Source of the DNA: Acanthacorydalis orientalis
Lineage: Eukaryota > Arthropoda > Insecta > Megaloptera > Corydalidae
Length of the DNA: 64,000 bases
Direction: 5' to 3'
Assembly (NCBI GenBank): GCA_034766995.1
Contig: CM068314.1
Coordinates: forward strand, 32,439,208-32,503,207
Shown: piece after piece, positions 1-12,845 of the stretch
Layout: every line of letters begins with the position of its first letter
Numbering within the stretch: position 1 is the first letter of the stretch
The notes under the pieces: model-generated
Database searches by the model: none
Told to the model about the DNA's origin: nothing
The model's input: only the letters and a program-made list of their open reading frames with translations
Made by a program: the position numbers and the translations under genes

Positions 1-262
1 TTCCATGTGAAACTTTTATCAGATCTCCTCATTACTGGTTTTTGGTCAGTGCAAGTTTCATGAAGTAAACGTCGCGGTCGAAGGCCGTTTGCGATGGCCA
101 CTGTCCAACTCTAACCGTACCCACCACCACCGTCGAGAGACGGTGAGCGATTCAGAGTGCCGTTTTGAGCGAGCGAGTCGATTTTAGGTCCGGTAGCTAC
201 TTACAAATAGACTTTCTTTCTAGTCGACCGCCTGAGATAAACAGTGTCGGAGGTACTTTTTT
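1..262. other. GC-elevated block, possible regulatory or exon-flanking DNA
   Basis: This block is far richer in C+G and CpG than the sequence after it. No long reading frame is present. A donor-like site (ACG|GTGAGC near 150) and an acceptor-like site (TTTCTTTCTAG ending near 220) are visible, but no open stretch between them makes a convincing protein. It could be a 5' UTR or promoter-proximal segment of a gene lying to the left, or a conserved non-coding element. The window edge cuts it. Confidence 0.3.
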
Positions 263-288
263 TATTAACAAAATAATATATTTTGGTG

Positions 289-326
<38 letters not shown>

Positions 327-449
327 GAGAGAGAGAAGAAATGGATAGAGGTAAATAGAAAATAGTGGTAAAAAAGATATATCGAATCATAGTTAAACGT
401 ACACATAAGTTAGCTTAATCATTGTCCGCTGTTGTTTTAATTGTTACCA

Positions 450-521
<72 letters not shown>

Positions 522-1327
522 GTACAGTTTTTAATTTATGTTTGAATCTATAATCACGAATAAATTATTTCTAACTCCTCACAAATGAAATTAAGATGCT
601 GACAACGTCGAAAATTGTGAAAGTAGATTTTCAATCTTAATTTCATTAAGAACACCACCAGTCTCTTAAAACCATTAACCATTCAAGATGATCACATCAT
701 TAAGAAAAAAAGAAATATATTTAAAATCTGGATTAGAATATATTGAATCGCAGTTTATATACAAGGCACACAACTACTTGTTTTTCTCTGTTCTTTACTT
801 ACTTCTTCAATATAAAATTGTCTATTAATACTTTTTAAAATTTTAAAAACTTGTATAAAAAATTGATTAATAATTTATTGACTAGTACAAATTCAAACCT
901 AATTAAAACATAATTTTACTTTAATTCTAAGTAATATGTGATAATTTTATCAAAATTATCTGAATGTATATTATTGGGTATTAATAATTTTTATTTCTCG
1001 GATATGTTTAATAATTTTAAATCCTGAAAAACATATTGAAAAGATCGAATTTCGACCATAAAAATATGCTTTCGTACTCATTTTTATTGTGAAGCTACAG
1101 ATTTCTTTTTCATTCTATATTTGTTATATATCCCAATGCTGTGAGAATAATGGTATCAACATTAAAATATTCATAACCAACGATCAAAATAATCTGTAAT
1201 CAGTTATAGAACAGTTTTGATCAGCAAAATTGATGTGGTTTCTGGGGAAGAGCAAAATTTAATTGTAAAAGTTAATTAAGTTATGTTTTTTATTATAATT
1301 ACGCTTTTATTTTATTCGTTTGTAAAA

Positions 1328-1381
<54 letters not shown>

Positions 1382-1566
1382 TCCACAAATAATTTTATAT
1401 AGTGTTTTGTAAAACAAAATAACTAAACTATTTATTAATTAAAATGCATTTCATGTAATGATAATTTTCAGTATAATAGAAAATAATACATTACACTACT
1501 TTATTTTCATAGGCCTTGTATACTTGCTGTCATATTCACTATTGGATCACTCACTTTTTATATATA

Positions 1567-1611
<45 letters not shown>

Positions 1612-1985
1612 TTAGATAGATATTTTTGTAGTTTGTAGTGAAGTGATTTTATGAATTTATCCATAATAAAAACCATATAGAAAGATTTTTTTATATAATA
1701 TGTATTTCAATTTTCCTTTAGTTTTATTTTTCAATTTTGATTAAATCTGGTTTAATAATTCAGGTATAAACTTTATTGAGATTTCTCTATCGTATTATTA
1801 AAAAAAAATATTTTTTTTTAAAAATATAATCGGTTTTTCTGTTTAAGTTCTAAAATATGATTCAGTGCTGATAATTGAATTTTTCAATACATGTACGTTT
1901 ATGTACCAATAAAGATCTTTCTTTTTCTCAAATTTCTTTATTGAACATTTTCTTTCGATCAATTCGTATATAAGTAAATAAATAT
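263..1985. other. AT-rich gene-free DNA with (TA)n runs
   Basis: No coding signal was seen. Pure or nearly pure TA runs lie at about 293-321, 454-516, 1330-1381 (interrupted by TGTA) and 1569-1610. The rest is unstructured AT-rich sequence with short A and T homopolymers. Confidence 0.7.
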
Positions 1986-2370
1986 TGATAATACATCGAC
2001 TCAGGATGATCAAATCAACGTACCGCCACTGTGTGAGCGTCTGTTAGCTAGCCGCCAGCATCGGTCGGTCAGACAGATCTCTGACTTTGAATTATTGATG
2101 TCGGCAGTCCAAGATGTTTGCACTTTTCATACGTGCGCCCTGCGGCCATGTCCATACGTTTACGGGATTATTTTTTTGTTTATTTGCTCATACGTAAGTG
2201 TGTGTATGTGTGTAAGAGGGAACACACACACACATGTATGTGCACTAAACCTTTCTGTGATTACGTAATGGACGGAGAATGCATCGTTTTACGGGACGAA
2301 TGCATGCAAAGAACGAGTTACGCCGCCAGAGAAATCTTTCAAAGAAGACGCGAAGGATGAAATATGAAAA
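1986..2370. other. GC-elevated block
   Basis: A block with many CpG dinucleotides. It contains the local repeat CGGTCGGTCAGACAG near 2062 and a GT/CA-rich patch near 2200-2240. An 80-codon frame crosses it, but composition and the embedded CA repeat argue against real coding. It is best read as a candidate non-coding regulatory element. Confidence 0.3.
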
Positions 2371-2709
2371 CGATGAACTTTTATGAGAGCGTTTACATAT
2401 ATTTTTCTCGATTATCTGTGAAAGCTACATCAACAAAATTTACACAACTATTAAATATGAACATGATTTTATAAATATGAACATAGAGCTGACATATAAG
2501 TGCGAATTTATCTTTTGAAACTCTGATGTAATATTTTTATAAATGGAAAAAATATAGATATGTCGCAGATTTTTCTCTTTTTTATCTTAAAAGAGTATGA
2601 TATGATTACAAATCGCATCGGCATAAAAATGATGTGTGTTAGTAGCTTTTAAAAACTAAGATATTTTAAATTCTAAAATATTTTATTAAATTTTTTATCT
2701 ATCTCTCTT

Positions 2710-2755
<46 letters not shown>

Positions 2756-2894
2756 ACATATACCTATATACAGAGAGAGAGAAAGAGGGAGAGAGAGAGG
2801 TATAGATGTGTTTATTTATCTAATCTTTCTGGTAGCAAATAAATTAAAGTAATTTTAACAGCCATATTTTGGACATCATATATAATATTTGGGA

Positions 2895-2962
<68 letters not shown>

Positions 2963-3647
2963 ATAATTGAATGATAGTGTGTTCCTCTTGCAAGTGTATT
3001 GCAACGTTGTTATTTTATAAAGTCGCACATTGGATATTTCATTATAATTGTTATTAAACACAATAATAAGATAAAGTTTGGTTTCGGAGAAAGACCATCT
3101 CCAAAGAACGACCAGAAATAGGAAGACACCCACACTGTAACATAATTTACACTTGTTTACAATTCGTTGAAAAAAATATAGTTGTTATGATACCAAAATC
3201 ATAATTTATTGTCACTTCAGGTGTCATCGTTCATAATAATTTAATGTAAAATCTCGACACGTTTTTTTTAATTTTTTTTGTTCATTTTTTGAAATTTTAC
3301 GTAACATTTATATATATATATATATATATCAAATAAGAATAAACATCTTGTTTTAAAACATATTAAATAAAGAAATTTGTTTAAAAAAAATTAAATAATT
3401 AATGAAAATGACCATCATTACTAAATTTTATTATAAATACACATTTTTATTTGAATATAATTAAATTTTAATTATAGAACTCTAAGAAACTGCAAGATTG
3501 TTTAAACAATACTTTGTTAAAATACTGATACACATGGTTGGTATATTCCAACGGCGCGAGTAAGCAATAGCTAAATCACAGCGAAATCGGAATATCAATT
3601 ACTCAGCTGTCTTATTAACAATTCATTGGTATCGATATCTAATCTTG

Positions 3648-3648
<1 letters not shown>
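2371..3648. other. AT-rich DNA with TA and GA microsatellites
   Basis: No gene seen. It holds a TA run (2714-2760) followed by a GA-rich tract (2771-2800), a long TA run (2899-2966) and a short one (3309-3329). A small GC-richer patch at 3541-3600 has no open frame. Confidence 0.65.
2714..2800. repeat. Compound (TA)n-(GA)n microsatellite
   Basis: About 46 bp of TA alternation, slightly interrupted by GTA and CATA, is followed within 10 bp by a GAGAGA/GAAAGA tract. The GA tract could bind GAGA-type factors, but that is only a composition-based suggestion. Confidence 0.85.
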
Positions 3649-3700
<52 letters not shown>

Positions 3701-3721
3701 CTGAAAACAATTCAGCATTGA

Positions 3722-3856
3722 GAGACATATTCGTCCGACAGTTCTCCCTTCGAAAGCTACACTTCCGAGGACACACAGTTCGTTAATGGAGTTGACCTGT
3801 CAGATAAACAGTCCCCTACACCCGCCGACACTGTTTCGTCTATAGAATCCGAATGA
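3722..3856 (+). CDS. Candidate terminal exon or C-terminal coding fragment, unidentified
   Basis: An open stretch of 44 codons ends in TGA at 3854. The predicted peptide is rich in Ser, Asp, Glu, Thr and Pro (it contains SSDSSPFESYTSED and ends TVSSIESE), like a disordered acidic tail. Third codon positions are much richer in G/C than the surrounding DNA, which is why it is listed. A stop lies at 3719-3721, so as an exon it would have to begin at an AG at 3721-3724. The upstream sequence is a (TA)n run, a poor polypyrimidine tract. The opposite strand has a competing 87-codon frame over the same bases (3757-4020), so the strand is not certain. No family was recognised, and it may be non-coding. 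Confidence 0.25.
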   Translation, partial: ETYSSDSSPFESYTSEDTQFVNGVDLSDKQSPTPADTVSSIESE

Positions 3857-4020
3857 CAGCAGGAAAAGAAGACGCGAGAGGAAACAGTGAAACTGAGATG
3901 GCGTTCCAACATCCCTAGAGATATCGAAAAACGGAACCAGCTAACAATCACTGTTGTAATTATTTTAAAGTAGTTTTTTTTGTAATCTCGTTGACAGAGT
4001 CGAGTATAGCTATGAAACAA

Positions 4021-5246
4021 AACAATACCGTTTTGCGAAATAACTTTTTGTAAAAAAAACGGCTTTTTTTAATACTGGACAGTTTTATATTTTTTATATT
4101 TATAATACATTGATTTTTGTATTATTTCACATTGCTTACTTTATACAGTACTTTAAACTGAATTCTTAATTTAGGTGCAAACATCTTTTTTTCTTCAGAA
4201 TTTTTTCCATTTTTACCTTATAAAATTTTTTATTAAGTTTGACAAAATCAGTATTTTTGTTCAGTTGTATTTAACTTATTAAATTACAACTTCAAAATGA
4301 TATAATTCTAAATTCGTCTTAGTAAGAGAATGTGTATTTAATATTTTACAAATGAAAGATTGAATTCTATTCAATAAATTTTAATCGTTAGGAGAGGTCT
4401 TTTGTCTTTTTTTATTGCTATTAAAGCTTTTTATTTTGTATTAATCATTAATCTATAAATATTTAGAAAAAAAAATTTGTTCTATGTCCACCCATGTCAT
4501 TTTGAAAATTATTATTCTGAATTATGCTAAAGGCATAATTATTAATGAAAGCAATATATTTATGAAATATAAATTTCTATTTGTATCTCTTAAATTTATA
4601 TTCATTATTTTTGTCACGCATATCTCGGTCTTGTGATATTGAATCAAAAATAACTGATTAATGAACATGACGTTCTTATTTCTTAATATATATATTGTTC
4701 AAGTGTTAATATAATAGCATCAATATCATTATTCGTGATTCTAAATCATGTTTCTATAAAATTAACTGAAAATTATATTTTTTTATTAAGATGAGATTTT
4801 TAGTTTAGGTTATAAATTATTCTTTAAAAACATTTCTTTCATAATTTAACCTGAAGTATATAAATTTTTGTTTATATCCTGCCATTAATTAAAAACAATA
4901 AAATCCTACTGACTCTGGAAACAAAGCAGATATTCTTAATTTATTATCACCTAACACATATAAAAAATGTTTATTTTTTTATTTAACATAACCAATTTTT
5001 TTCAAGAAAAAATTGATGACTCATCCATAAATCTTCAAATTTGTTTACCGATTGTTAAAAACTCAAACTGGAATTAATATAATTACCAAAAAAGAATCGT
5101 CTTCACTTTTGATATACTACCAATTATGTGAAGAATTTTTAAAATCAAAATATTAGAATATAGACTTTTTAAAACATTTCTAAATCAAATTTACTTCCAA
5201 ATTATTAACGAATATATATATATATATATATATATATGTAATATAT

Positions 5247-5308
<62 letters not shown>

Positions 5309-5984
5309 TATAATGTACAACTTTCACTAAAATTATTCTAATCTAAGAAAATCTGTGTCTTCATTAAACTACGTTTATCACTAATAGAAAATAAAAAAAA
5401 ATAAATGTTAAATAAACTAAGCTAATAAAAGTTTAAACTAGATTATAAAGAAATGATTTTTCCATACTTTCAATATATAAAATTACAAATGAACTGACTT
5501 TAAAATATAATAAGTAATACAAAGTGTATAAACTTTTACTAAATAATATTTAACCCTTTTGATACGTTTTTCGAAAACGCCGTATATTTGGTTATACATA
5601 TGTGTAGTAGCCGTAACAAAGGGGTAAATAGGCAAATATATAAAAATGCATAATTAAGTCCAAAAATATAAAATAATTTCATAAACGATTTATTTAAATT
5701 CCCAATACAGAATTCGAAGAATTTTATTAATTTATCTAATAAGGCCAAAAATTCTTGGTGATTTTAATACAATAAACATCCTTAGCTAAATTTAACTTAT
5801 CGGAATATATTTTTTTATTATTTGAAAATTATTCAAATTTTCTGTTTTGAAATTAAAAAAATAAATTATATAAAATAATATTCAATGTATAAAAATTGTT
5901 TCCATTTTTCAACATATCGATTATGTGTTCTGTCTAAGCGACCAATTTATTCTGCCTTTAAATTTATGCTCAATATCTGTACAC
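4021..5984. other. AT-rich gene-free DNA
   Basis: Low-complexity AT sequence with no convincing frame. The one notable object is the compound TA repeat at 5212-5305. Confidence 0.7.
5212..5305. repeat. Compound (TA)n microsatellite, about 94 bp
   Basis: Two TA arrays are separated by TGTAATATATACATACA, giving a near-palindromic tract able to cruciform. Confidence 0.9.
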
Positions 5985-6270
5985 TAGCCGGAAGTAATAA
6001 ACCGCAAGATGTAATGCACTCGTACGTTACGGATTAACGTGCGGAAGCCGTTCCGGTTTCGTAAACTGGCCACCGTGAAGCCGCCGTTCACATGAAGGAA
6101 GGAAACGGACGGAAGAACGTTGCCATAATCGTAGCGTTGTTGATAATCTGTAATGTAATTAGAACGCCAGCCATTTGTGGACACTAAACCCGGACTTAAT
6201 TCGTGAGGCTGCAGTGGTCGAGATCGAACGAACGGCCCAGCAGACCTGCAGACCACCGCACAATTAGTTT
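5985..6270. other. GC-elevated block with homeodomain-like core
   Basis: A CpG-rich block about 285 bp long. A 90-codon minus-strand frame crosses it, but the predicted peptide matches no family I know and has no domain. The segment ATCTGTAATGTAATTAGAACG (near 6149) carries a TAATTA core typical of homeodomain sites. It is a candidate enhancer or conserved non-coding element. Confidence 0.3.
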
Positions 6271-6722
6271 CGAAAGTTTAACGATACCTAGTGTTTTTGA
6301 TACGAATATAAAATAAAAACATTGTATGCCGAAATATATATTAAAAAAAGGGTCTAGCCAAGTTTGAAAACTATTTCGCCAACATATGCAAATTGATATT
6401 TTGAAAATGAATGAGCTTCTTAGTTTTGATAATAAAGGACTAATACATTTCTAGAAAATATTTTTAGTTTCAGAAAATTGTAGAAATATTAAAACTCGAA
6501 ATTATTTTATAAATGAAACAATTTTATGAAACTTTATTGAAATGAAAATTATATTTTACATTCTCTTGCTGCTTTAATTAATTTGATACATCGTTATATT
6601 TCTGTCTGATTATTTTCAAAAATAAACATCCTTTTTTAATTTTTGAAGAAGGTCTACAATATTTTTACAACAATGAATATAGGACTTTTAAATAGATTTA
6701 GTATTTATTAATAATTTCTTAT

Positions 6723-6784
<62 letters not shown>

Positions 6785-7068
6785 ATAAGATATAATTTTA
6801 TAGTTTCTGACAAATATTTCTCGAAACATTTCTGACCATTTTTAAATAAATCTTGATATAAGTTTAAATTAGAACAATTCACAATTTCTTTTAGAAATGC
6901 TAACAAATAAAAATATATACATCTATTTTTTTACCTAATTGAGAAATCCGTAAATACTATACTAGACGTAAATTTTAATATACCATATTAAAATTTTTAC
7001 AAATATTCATCCAACATTAAAATTAAATTCAAAAAAAATTATTTTCACAAGAACTTATAAATACATAC

Positions 7069-7129
<61 letters not shown>

Positions 7130-7426
7130 TACAGATAGATATGTAGGTAGATAGACAGATATATTATCAAATATACAAACTTTAAAACACACCGTAATTA
7201 TAAAAACTTCATTTCGAAAATATTTCTTTTATGTAAAACGCATAGATTAATTATCTTTAAATATTTATAATATATCGATTTTCAAAAATTGGCAACATAT
7301 TTGTTCTTCATAAATTTGGAAGAAATGTAGAATATAACTTTAGACTGCTTATTGAAAATAATGATAAATACCTTATTTAATCTTAATTGTATTTAAAATA
7401 AAAAATGAAATAGTTCCTTCATCTAA

Positions 7427-7475
<49 letters not shown>

Positions 7476-10084
7476 GACACACGCCCACAATAATAAACCA
7501 ACGCACAATATTTTCAAATTTAAAAGTCTTAATGGAATATATACAATTTAAAAATATATTTCCACCCCATGTCGTTATAAAGTTTCTTCGCATTTCACAT
7601 TTCAACCCTCGCGAGTTTAAAATAAAAATCCACTACAGTCCATTAGTGCAATCAGAACGGTTCTACGTGAACGATACAGTGAAAAGACAGGGAAAGATAA
7701 TTACATCAAATGTCCCTTAAGTTGTAGCCTTACTTAACAGGCCTTCTAATCCATTCGCTGTTTGTGATTCATGTAAGGGATTGAACGGATACAACTTTTT
7801 TTAATTGCTCGTAAATGGGCGAAGTTTTTTATTGCAAGATTTTTTTATTAGTGTACTTTTTACTAGAATTTAATTAAGATTTTACTTAAAAATTCTATTT
7901 CATTAGTTATGAATTTCATCAAACGCGCACCCACGTGTACATACTCAAACACCTTTGTTTTATAATTTCATGCATTTACTACATTTCTTATCTCCATTCA
8001 ATTATCAATTTTTTTTAAAAAAAAAAAACAAAGAAAACTTCGCCTTGAAATAATTTATTTGAGATAAAATTGGTCTGAATTATTTTTCTAGTTTATTTTG
8101 ATTTTATATAAAAAAAATATTTCATATAATTATCACAAAAGTATGAATTTCTTGATAATTATTGTCCTGTAAGATTTTAAGATTTTAAAAAAATATGTAT
8201 GTATGTGCATGTATATAAGTATTACTTTAAAAAGGTATTCTATTTATCTTCAAATTATTAGAGAAATGCAATAAGGTTTATATAACCGACATTAATAATA
8301 CCAAAATGTTTTTTTTTGTAATTCTATCCTCCAAGCATATTATAATTTAAGATTTAAAATGTTTACATATCAGTCTCCTTTTGAAAATTTTATTACATTG
8401 TTATAATGTTCAGTTAGAACAGTTTACAGTTTTTCAACAGTACAATTTTAATATTTGTAATATAGAAAACTCAGATACAACGATGACAGAAAAATGTATA
8501 ATTATTTATTAAATAAATTGATACTTTTGATTAAAGTACATTCTACATTACAAATCTTTGCTATTTCAAATACAATTATTTGTTTTTATACCTATAGATA
8601 TCATTGATGCATTATTTTGATGATCTTTGTTTTTCTCAATCACTTAAGTTTAAAATTTCATTATTGGTTTTGGTTCGGATACCATCATCAAATAAATTTT
8701 AAATAATTCTTGGAGAAAAGTCACATGTCAAGATTAAAAATGGAAGACAGAATGGACAACTAACAGGAGATCTTACAATTAGTTATTTCGCACAAATAAG
8801 TGGAATATAATCTTCAAAAAAAAAAAACTTAAAAATATTAATTCTTATTTCTTCGTCACTCTATTACCATATCATTAATGCTTCAAATTTCATCTTAATA
8901 AAAAAAAGAATTCATAAGAGATAAATTATGATCTTTTTATTAAAAAGAACTCTTTTTACTTGCTTTCATTTACTTTCTATAAAATTCGTATCTAATACCA
9001 TTCATGTTACTCACTTTTTGTTAATATAGAAAAGTGTGATACAGAAAATAAAAATATTATTTAAATAAAAAATAATCTTAATTCGTGTATTTCAGTTGTT
9101 TAAATATTATTTTCATAACATATTCAATAAAAAAAAAATTTTTTGAATCGTTTGGAAAAATATCACATTCTCAAAAAGTAATTGACAGTTAAACAATAAT
9201 TATAAACAAAAAGTGAAAGCTCGGAATAATTTTGTTGCAGTTATAGTTTTTTTTTGCAGTGGCTAATTCAAATAAATCCTCCCCCAATAACCGCACACTT
9301 TTTTTCTAATGGATATATTCAATAATTTATTATTGACCATTTTGATTATTTGTGCTCATTTAAAGGTGATACCATCAATCTCAAAATGTTAAAATACAGA
9401 TAAATTACAACATTCAGAATGATCAACAATCGTTTATTGAACAATTTAATCAAAAAAATATGTTGTATGGTAAACGAGCAGTGGATATCAATTAATGAAA
9501 ATAATTAACATTTTTTTTATTGTAATGCCATAGTTTTTATTAAAAAAAAATACAATTATATTCATATTTGTTTCGAATATACATCACTAAAATGGAGTTT
9601 ACTATTTTAAACAGAAATACTTGTAATTATTTGTATTATTGTGATAAATCGATTTTTTTTTAATATAGAAGAAAATAGCATAAAATATATATTTCTGTTA
9701 TTTATATTTTCTATCGTATTTATCAAACTTCTCTTAAAAACGTATCAATGGAATCATTTTAAAATGACTATAATAAAAATATTAAAACAGTATACATTCT
9801 TTATACGAAAAAAAAACATTGTAATAAAGTGACAAAAGTCTTTTTTTTATTATATACAGTTCTGCAAATCATTACCTATCATTTAATTTATCTGATAATT
9901 TCGTATCTCAACCTAATGCATTACATCACTTTGTATAATTGTAAAAAATGTTTCTATAAATGGTTACTCTTAAAAGTATATCACATCATTATAACTAACA
10001 ATTCAAATCCTCCTAGATTTTAATTATTTCAAGATCCATTTTTGTAATAGATTTATTACCGATATAATCGGAAATTTTTCACCA
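6271..10084. other. AT-rich gene-free DNA with TA runs
   Basis: TA runs occur at 6725-6782, 7075-7126 and 7433-7471. Slightly less AT-rich patches at 7550-7780 and 8640-8790 have no sustained frame. Open frames at 9641-10023 are Phe/Ile/Lys/Tyr-rich translations of AT sequence and are not considered genes. Confidence 0.65.
6717..6790. repeat. (TA)n run inside a perfect flanking inverted repeat
   Basis: TCTTATTGAT at 6717-6726 and ATCAATAAGA at 6781-6790 are exact reverse complements, and all sequence between them is TA alternation. The whole 74 bp is a single uninterrupted palindrome. Confidence 0.9.
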
Positions 10085-10269
10085 TTGCAATGTCGAGTAC
10101 CTGTACTGAACGTACCGCATGCAATTTGCAATGGTAATGACAGCCTGTTTAGGAGGTATACAGTAGGGAGAATATATAGTGTGACCCGTGCATTTCATTC
10201 AGCGCGTGGACAAACTACATATAGCTGGGTGGATGTTGAACCAACATGTTCTACATATATACCGTAAAC

Positions 10270-10303
<34 letters not shown>

Positions 10304-10690
10304 GTGTATGTATATACCTGTAACTCTAAACAGTACATTCCCTATACGATCCCCGTATAGGGATGAACTATGGTACGAGAGAGTATACAATGACGACTAT
10401 ACTGGATGATGGTCGGTGATGACGATGACGGTTCGCTTAGCCCACCGTGATTAGCATCGCTTCCATGAATATAGTATTTGCTATGAAATTACTCATTTGC
10501 GATGTTCCGTTGAACACAACATTGGCTTGTCAACCGGATAAATCCGCTGTGACTGCGTAAATGAGTTGCCCCTGTATTTGTGTCGTCCGTGTGCACACGT
10601 TTGTGTGAGTGTGTGTACGTATACGTAAAATATGTACATGTGTGTGTTATATATGAGGGTGCGCGAAATGATTTGATAATTTGGTATCGT
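10085..10690. other. GC-elevated block, split by a TA run
   Basis: Two GC-richer parts (10085-10262 and 10320-10640) flank a short TA/GTA run at 10266-10315. Frames of 60-73 codons exist on both strands but overlap the microsatellite and look spurious. A 10-bp-stem hairpin sits at 10339-10363, and a GT-rich stretch lies near 10590-10650. It is a candidate regulatory region. Confidence 0.3.
10339..10363. other. Short perfect hairpin
   Basis: TCCCTATACG and CGTATAGGGA form a 10-bp stem around a 5-base loop (ATCCC) within the GC-elevated block. Confidence 0.7.
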
Positions 10691-11032
10691 TGATGATGTA
10701 TGTATACAGATTGAGTTTATAGCGGTTTTGATATATAACAGATAGATTGTAAATATTTCGATCTAATTTAGTTGTAGAGAATAGTTTACGGTACACATTT
10801 CCTACTCTTAACACTGATCCATTCGAAATTAAACGCCTACTTTATATAAAAGATTTTGTTTGATTACACTAAAGAAAATTTATTGTAAAAGGATTTCATT
10901 TAAAATAAATTTATTGGTAAATCAGAAAATGTTAACTATGATATTTCATAAATTTGATGTATTGTTCTCCTTTTTTATTAGATGTGTGTTATACATATAT
11001 TATATACATTATTATATACTAATCAAAAAGTA

Positions 11033-11919
11033 CGGTGAGTGTTCGAATGATAAATCTTTTATTGCTGTAAAATACAAATTTCAATCAGTTTTCCTAAAAA
11101 TCCTCCTCTACTCCCTCTTTATACGCACTTATTCTAACGTTTTTGACACTTTTTTATACAGTATTAGAAGTATCTCTTCGTTAGTGCCTTTAATTGCACT
11201 TTCGTGTCTGTTTCGATCTCCAGAATTGTCTGAGAACGCTTTCCTTTCATTAATTTTTTCATTTTGGGGAAAAAGCAGAAGTCGCACGGTACTAAATCTG
11301 GTAAATACGATAGATGAGGATACATTATACTTTTTTTAGGAAATAAAAATTATTGTATTAGAAGCGATGCGGGACAGAAAGCGTTTTCGTTATGAAAGAT
11401 AAAACCAATTTCCCATTTATCTGATCTTTTTCTGCGCACATCATTTCGTAAACGTTCTAATATCCCCTTATATTGTTCAGAGTTCACCGTTGTGTCTTTA
11501 AATACAAACTTTTCTCACGTAATTCCTTCAATATCGAGAAAACAATCAACATCACATTGATGTTGAACTTCGATTGAGATTTTTTTGCACGGGGCAAGCT
11601 TGGTAATTTCCGAAAAAACTCAACCATGGTCTCATGATTATACCCGTAAACTCAAGACCAATTTATGGTGACGACAATTCTCAAAAATTTCGAATCTGAA
11701 CCGGTACGACCACGCAACTCCAACAAAATTGACAAAAGCTGTCTTCTGTAAAACGCGTAAAGCTATTTTTTTTGTTCACTCGTTCAAATTTTGATTAAAT
11801 TACTTTCAACTGAACTGTAAGAAATGTACACATATTCGGAAATTTCCCAAATAGTCAATCGTCTATTTGATCAAACCATTTCATTAACTTTTTCAACGTT
11901 TTCGTTGGTTTTTGGTTTT
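11033..11919 (-). pseudogene. Degenerate mariner-family transposase relic (subfamily 1)
   Basis: Read on the minus strand in several frames, this stretch carries recognisable mariner transposase blocks in the correct order. They are a helix-turn-helix region (RLTIWEISEYVYISYSSVES), a linker block beginning VYGYNHETM, the NVMLIVF core strand, the YKGILERLRNDVRRKRSDKW helix, a degenerate HNENA where HHDNA is usual, and the last catalytic block YLPDLVPCDFCFFPKMKK. The known family architecture is an HTH N-terminus plus a D..D34D catalytic domain. Multiple stops and frameshifts show it is dead. The first catalytic aspartate is unrecognisable and the second appears as Glu, while the third is kept. 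The low-coordinate end (TA then CGGTGAGTGTTCGAA at 11031) looks like a mariner terminal repeat. The N-terminal end is cut at the junction with the next mariner copy. Confidence 0.8.
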
Positions 11920-12396
11920 TCATTTCATCGTGTTCATGTTAATGTCATTTTAAAACATATTTTTCGGCCTATAATTTGGTAACATCGAGTTTGATTTTCT
12001 TCTTAATTTTACTTCAAATTGTGATATTGAATTAAAGATGGAAAAGAAGCAAATAAGAGCATTTTTTGTATAAGTTCAAAACCGGTGATAAAGCAGCAGA
12101 AACTATTCGTAAACTAACGATACTTTTGGTGTGGGTACTGTTAATGAAAGTACGGTGCAATGGTGGTTCTAAAATTTTCGTGCTAGAGACAAGAGCTTGA
12201 AGGTCGCGGACGTCTTCAGTTTATAACGACCAACTGAAAGCTTTAATTGAATCAGAACCACGCACAACAATTCGAGAATTTGTAGAAAAATTAGGAGTTA
12301 GTCATCAAATAGTTTCGGACCACTTAAAACATTTAGAAAAATCCAAAAACTTGACCAATGTTTGTATAAACAACAATTATTTTTCTATCAACGTAA
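11920..12396 (+). mobile_element. Internally deleted mariner copy (family M2), 5' truncated
   Basis: This segment is homologous to the copies at 23111-23663 and 55816-56375. It begins in the 5' leader (CATTTCATCGTGTTCATG), contains a start (ATGGAAAAGAAGCAAATAAG at 12038) and the transposase HTH domain with frameshifts, and then jumps just after the DHLKHLEKSKNL-coding region straight to the 3' terminal repeat (TTTTTCTATCAACGTAA, ending 12396, followed by TA). The 5' terminal repeat is missing. The catalytic domain is absent, so it could never have encoded an active transposase in this form. Confidence 0.8.
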
Positions 12397-12845
12397 TACA
12401 ACATTTCATGCATTACAAAAAAAAAATAAAAACGTCTAAAAGAATCTATTTTTTCCTTAATTTTGTTAGACGACGTTAATTTTATACTTGATTGTTTTTT
12501 TTTAAATTGCTTTTTGAACAATGTAAAATAATAAATGTTTAAAAGTAAATTTAAACTGAAGAAATTTTTAGAAATACTGCAATAAATAAATATAATTACG
12601 TAGAAATTAAACAGTTATTATAATTAAGAAAGTATTTTCTTTTATCGTCTTTCTAATAAATTCGTTAGTACTTTATCTGGTATAATTAAATGTTCTAATA
12701 AACGATCTAAAATATAAAATTTTAATGATTGAAATACCAAATATAAATTAAAAATGAATATTTGGATTTTAATAGAATTTGAAACATAAATTAATGTATA
12801 TATATATGTGCGTGTATTTAAACATATTTGAAATTTTATAACAGA
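12397..12845. other. AT-rich DNA
   Basis: AT-rich sequence with A and T homopolymers and a short TA run near 12797. No gene signal was seen. Confidence 0.65.

Noticed and set aside
10860..11339. The longest open frame (159 codons, plus strand)
   Set aside because: Its right half lies antisense to the recognisable minus-strand mariner transposase relic, and the rest is Ile/Phe/Tyr-rich AT sequence with no domain.
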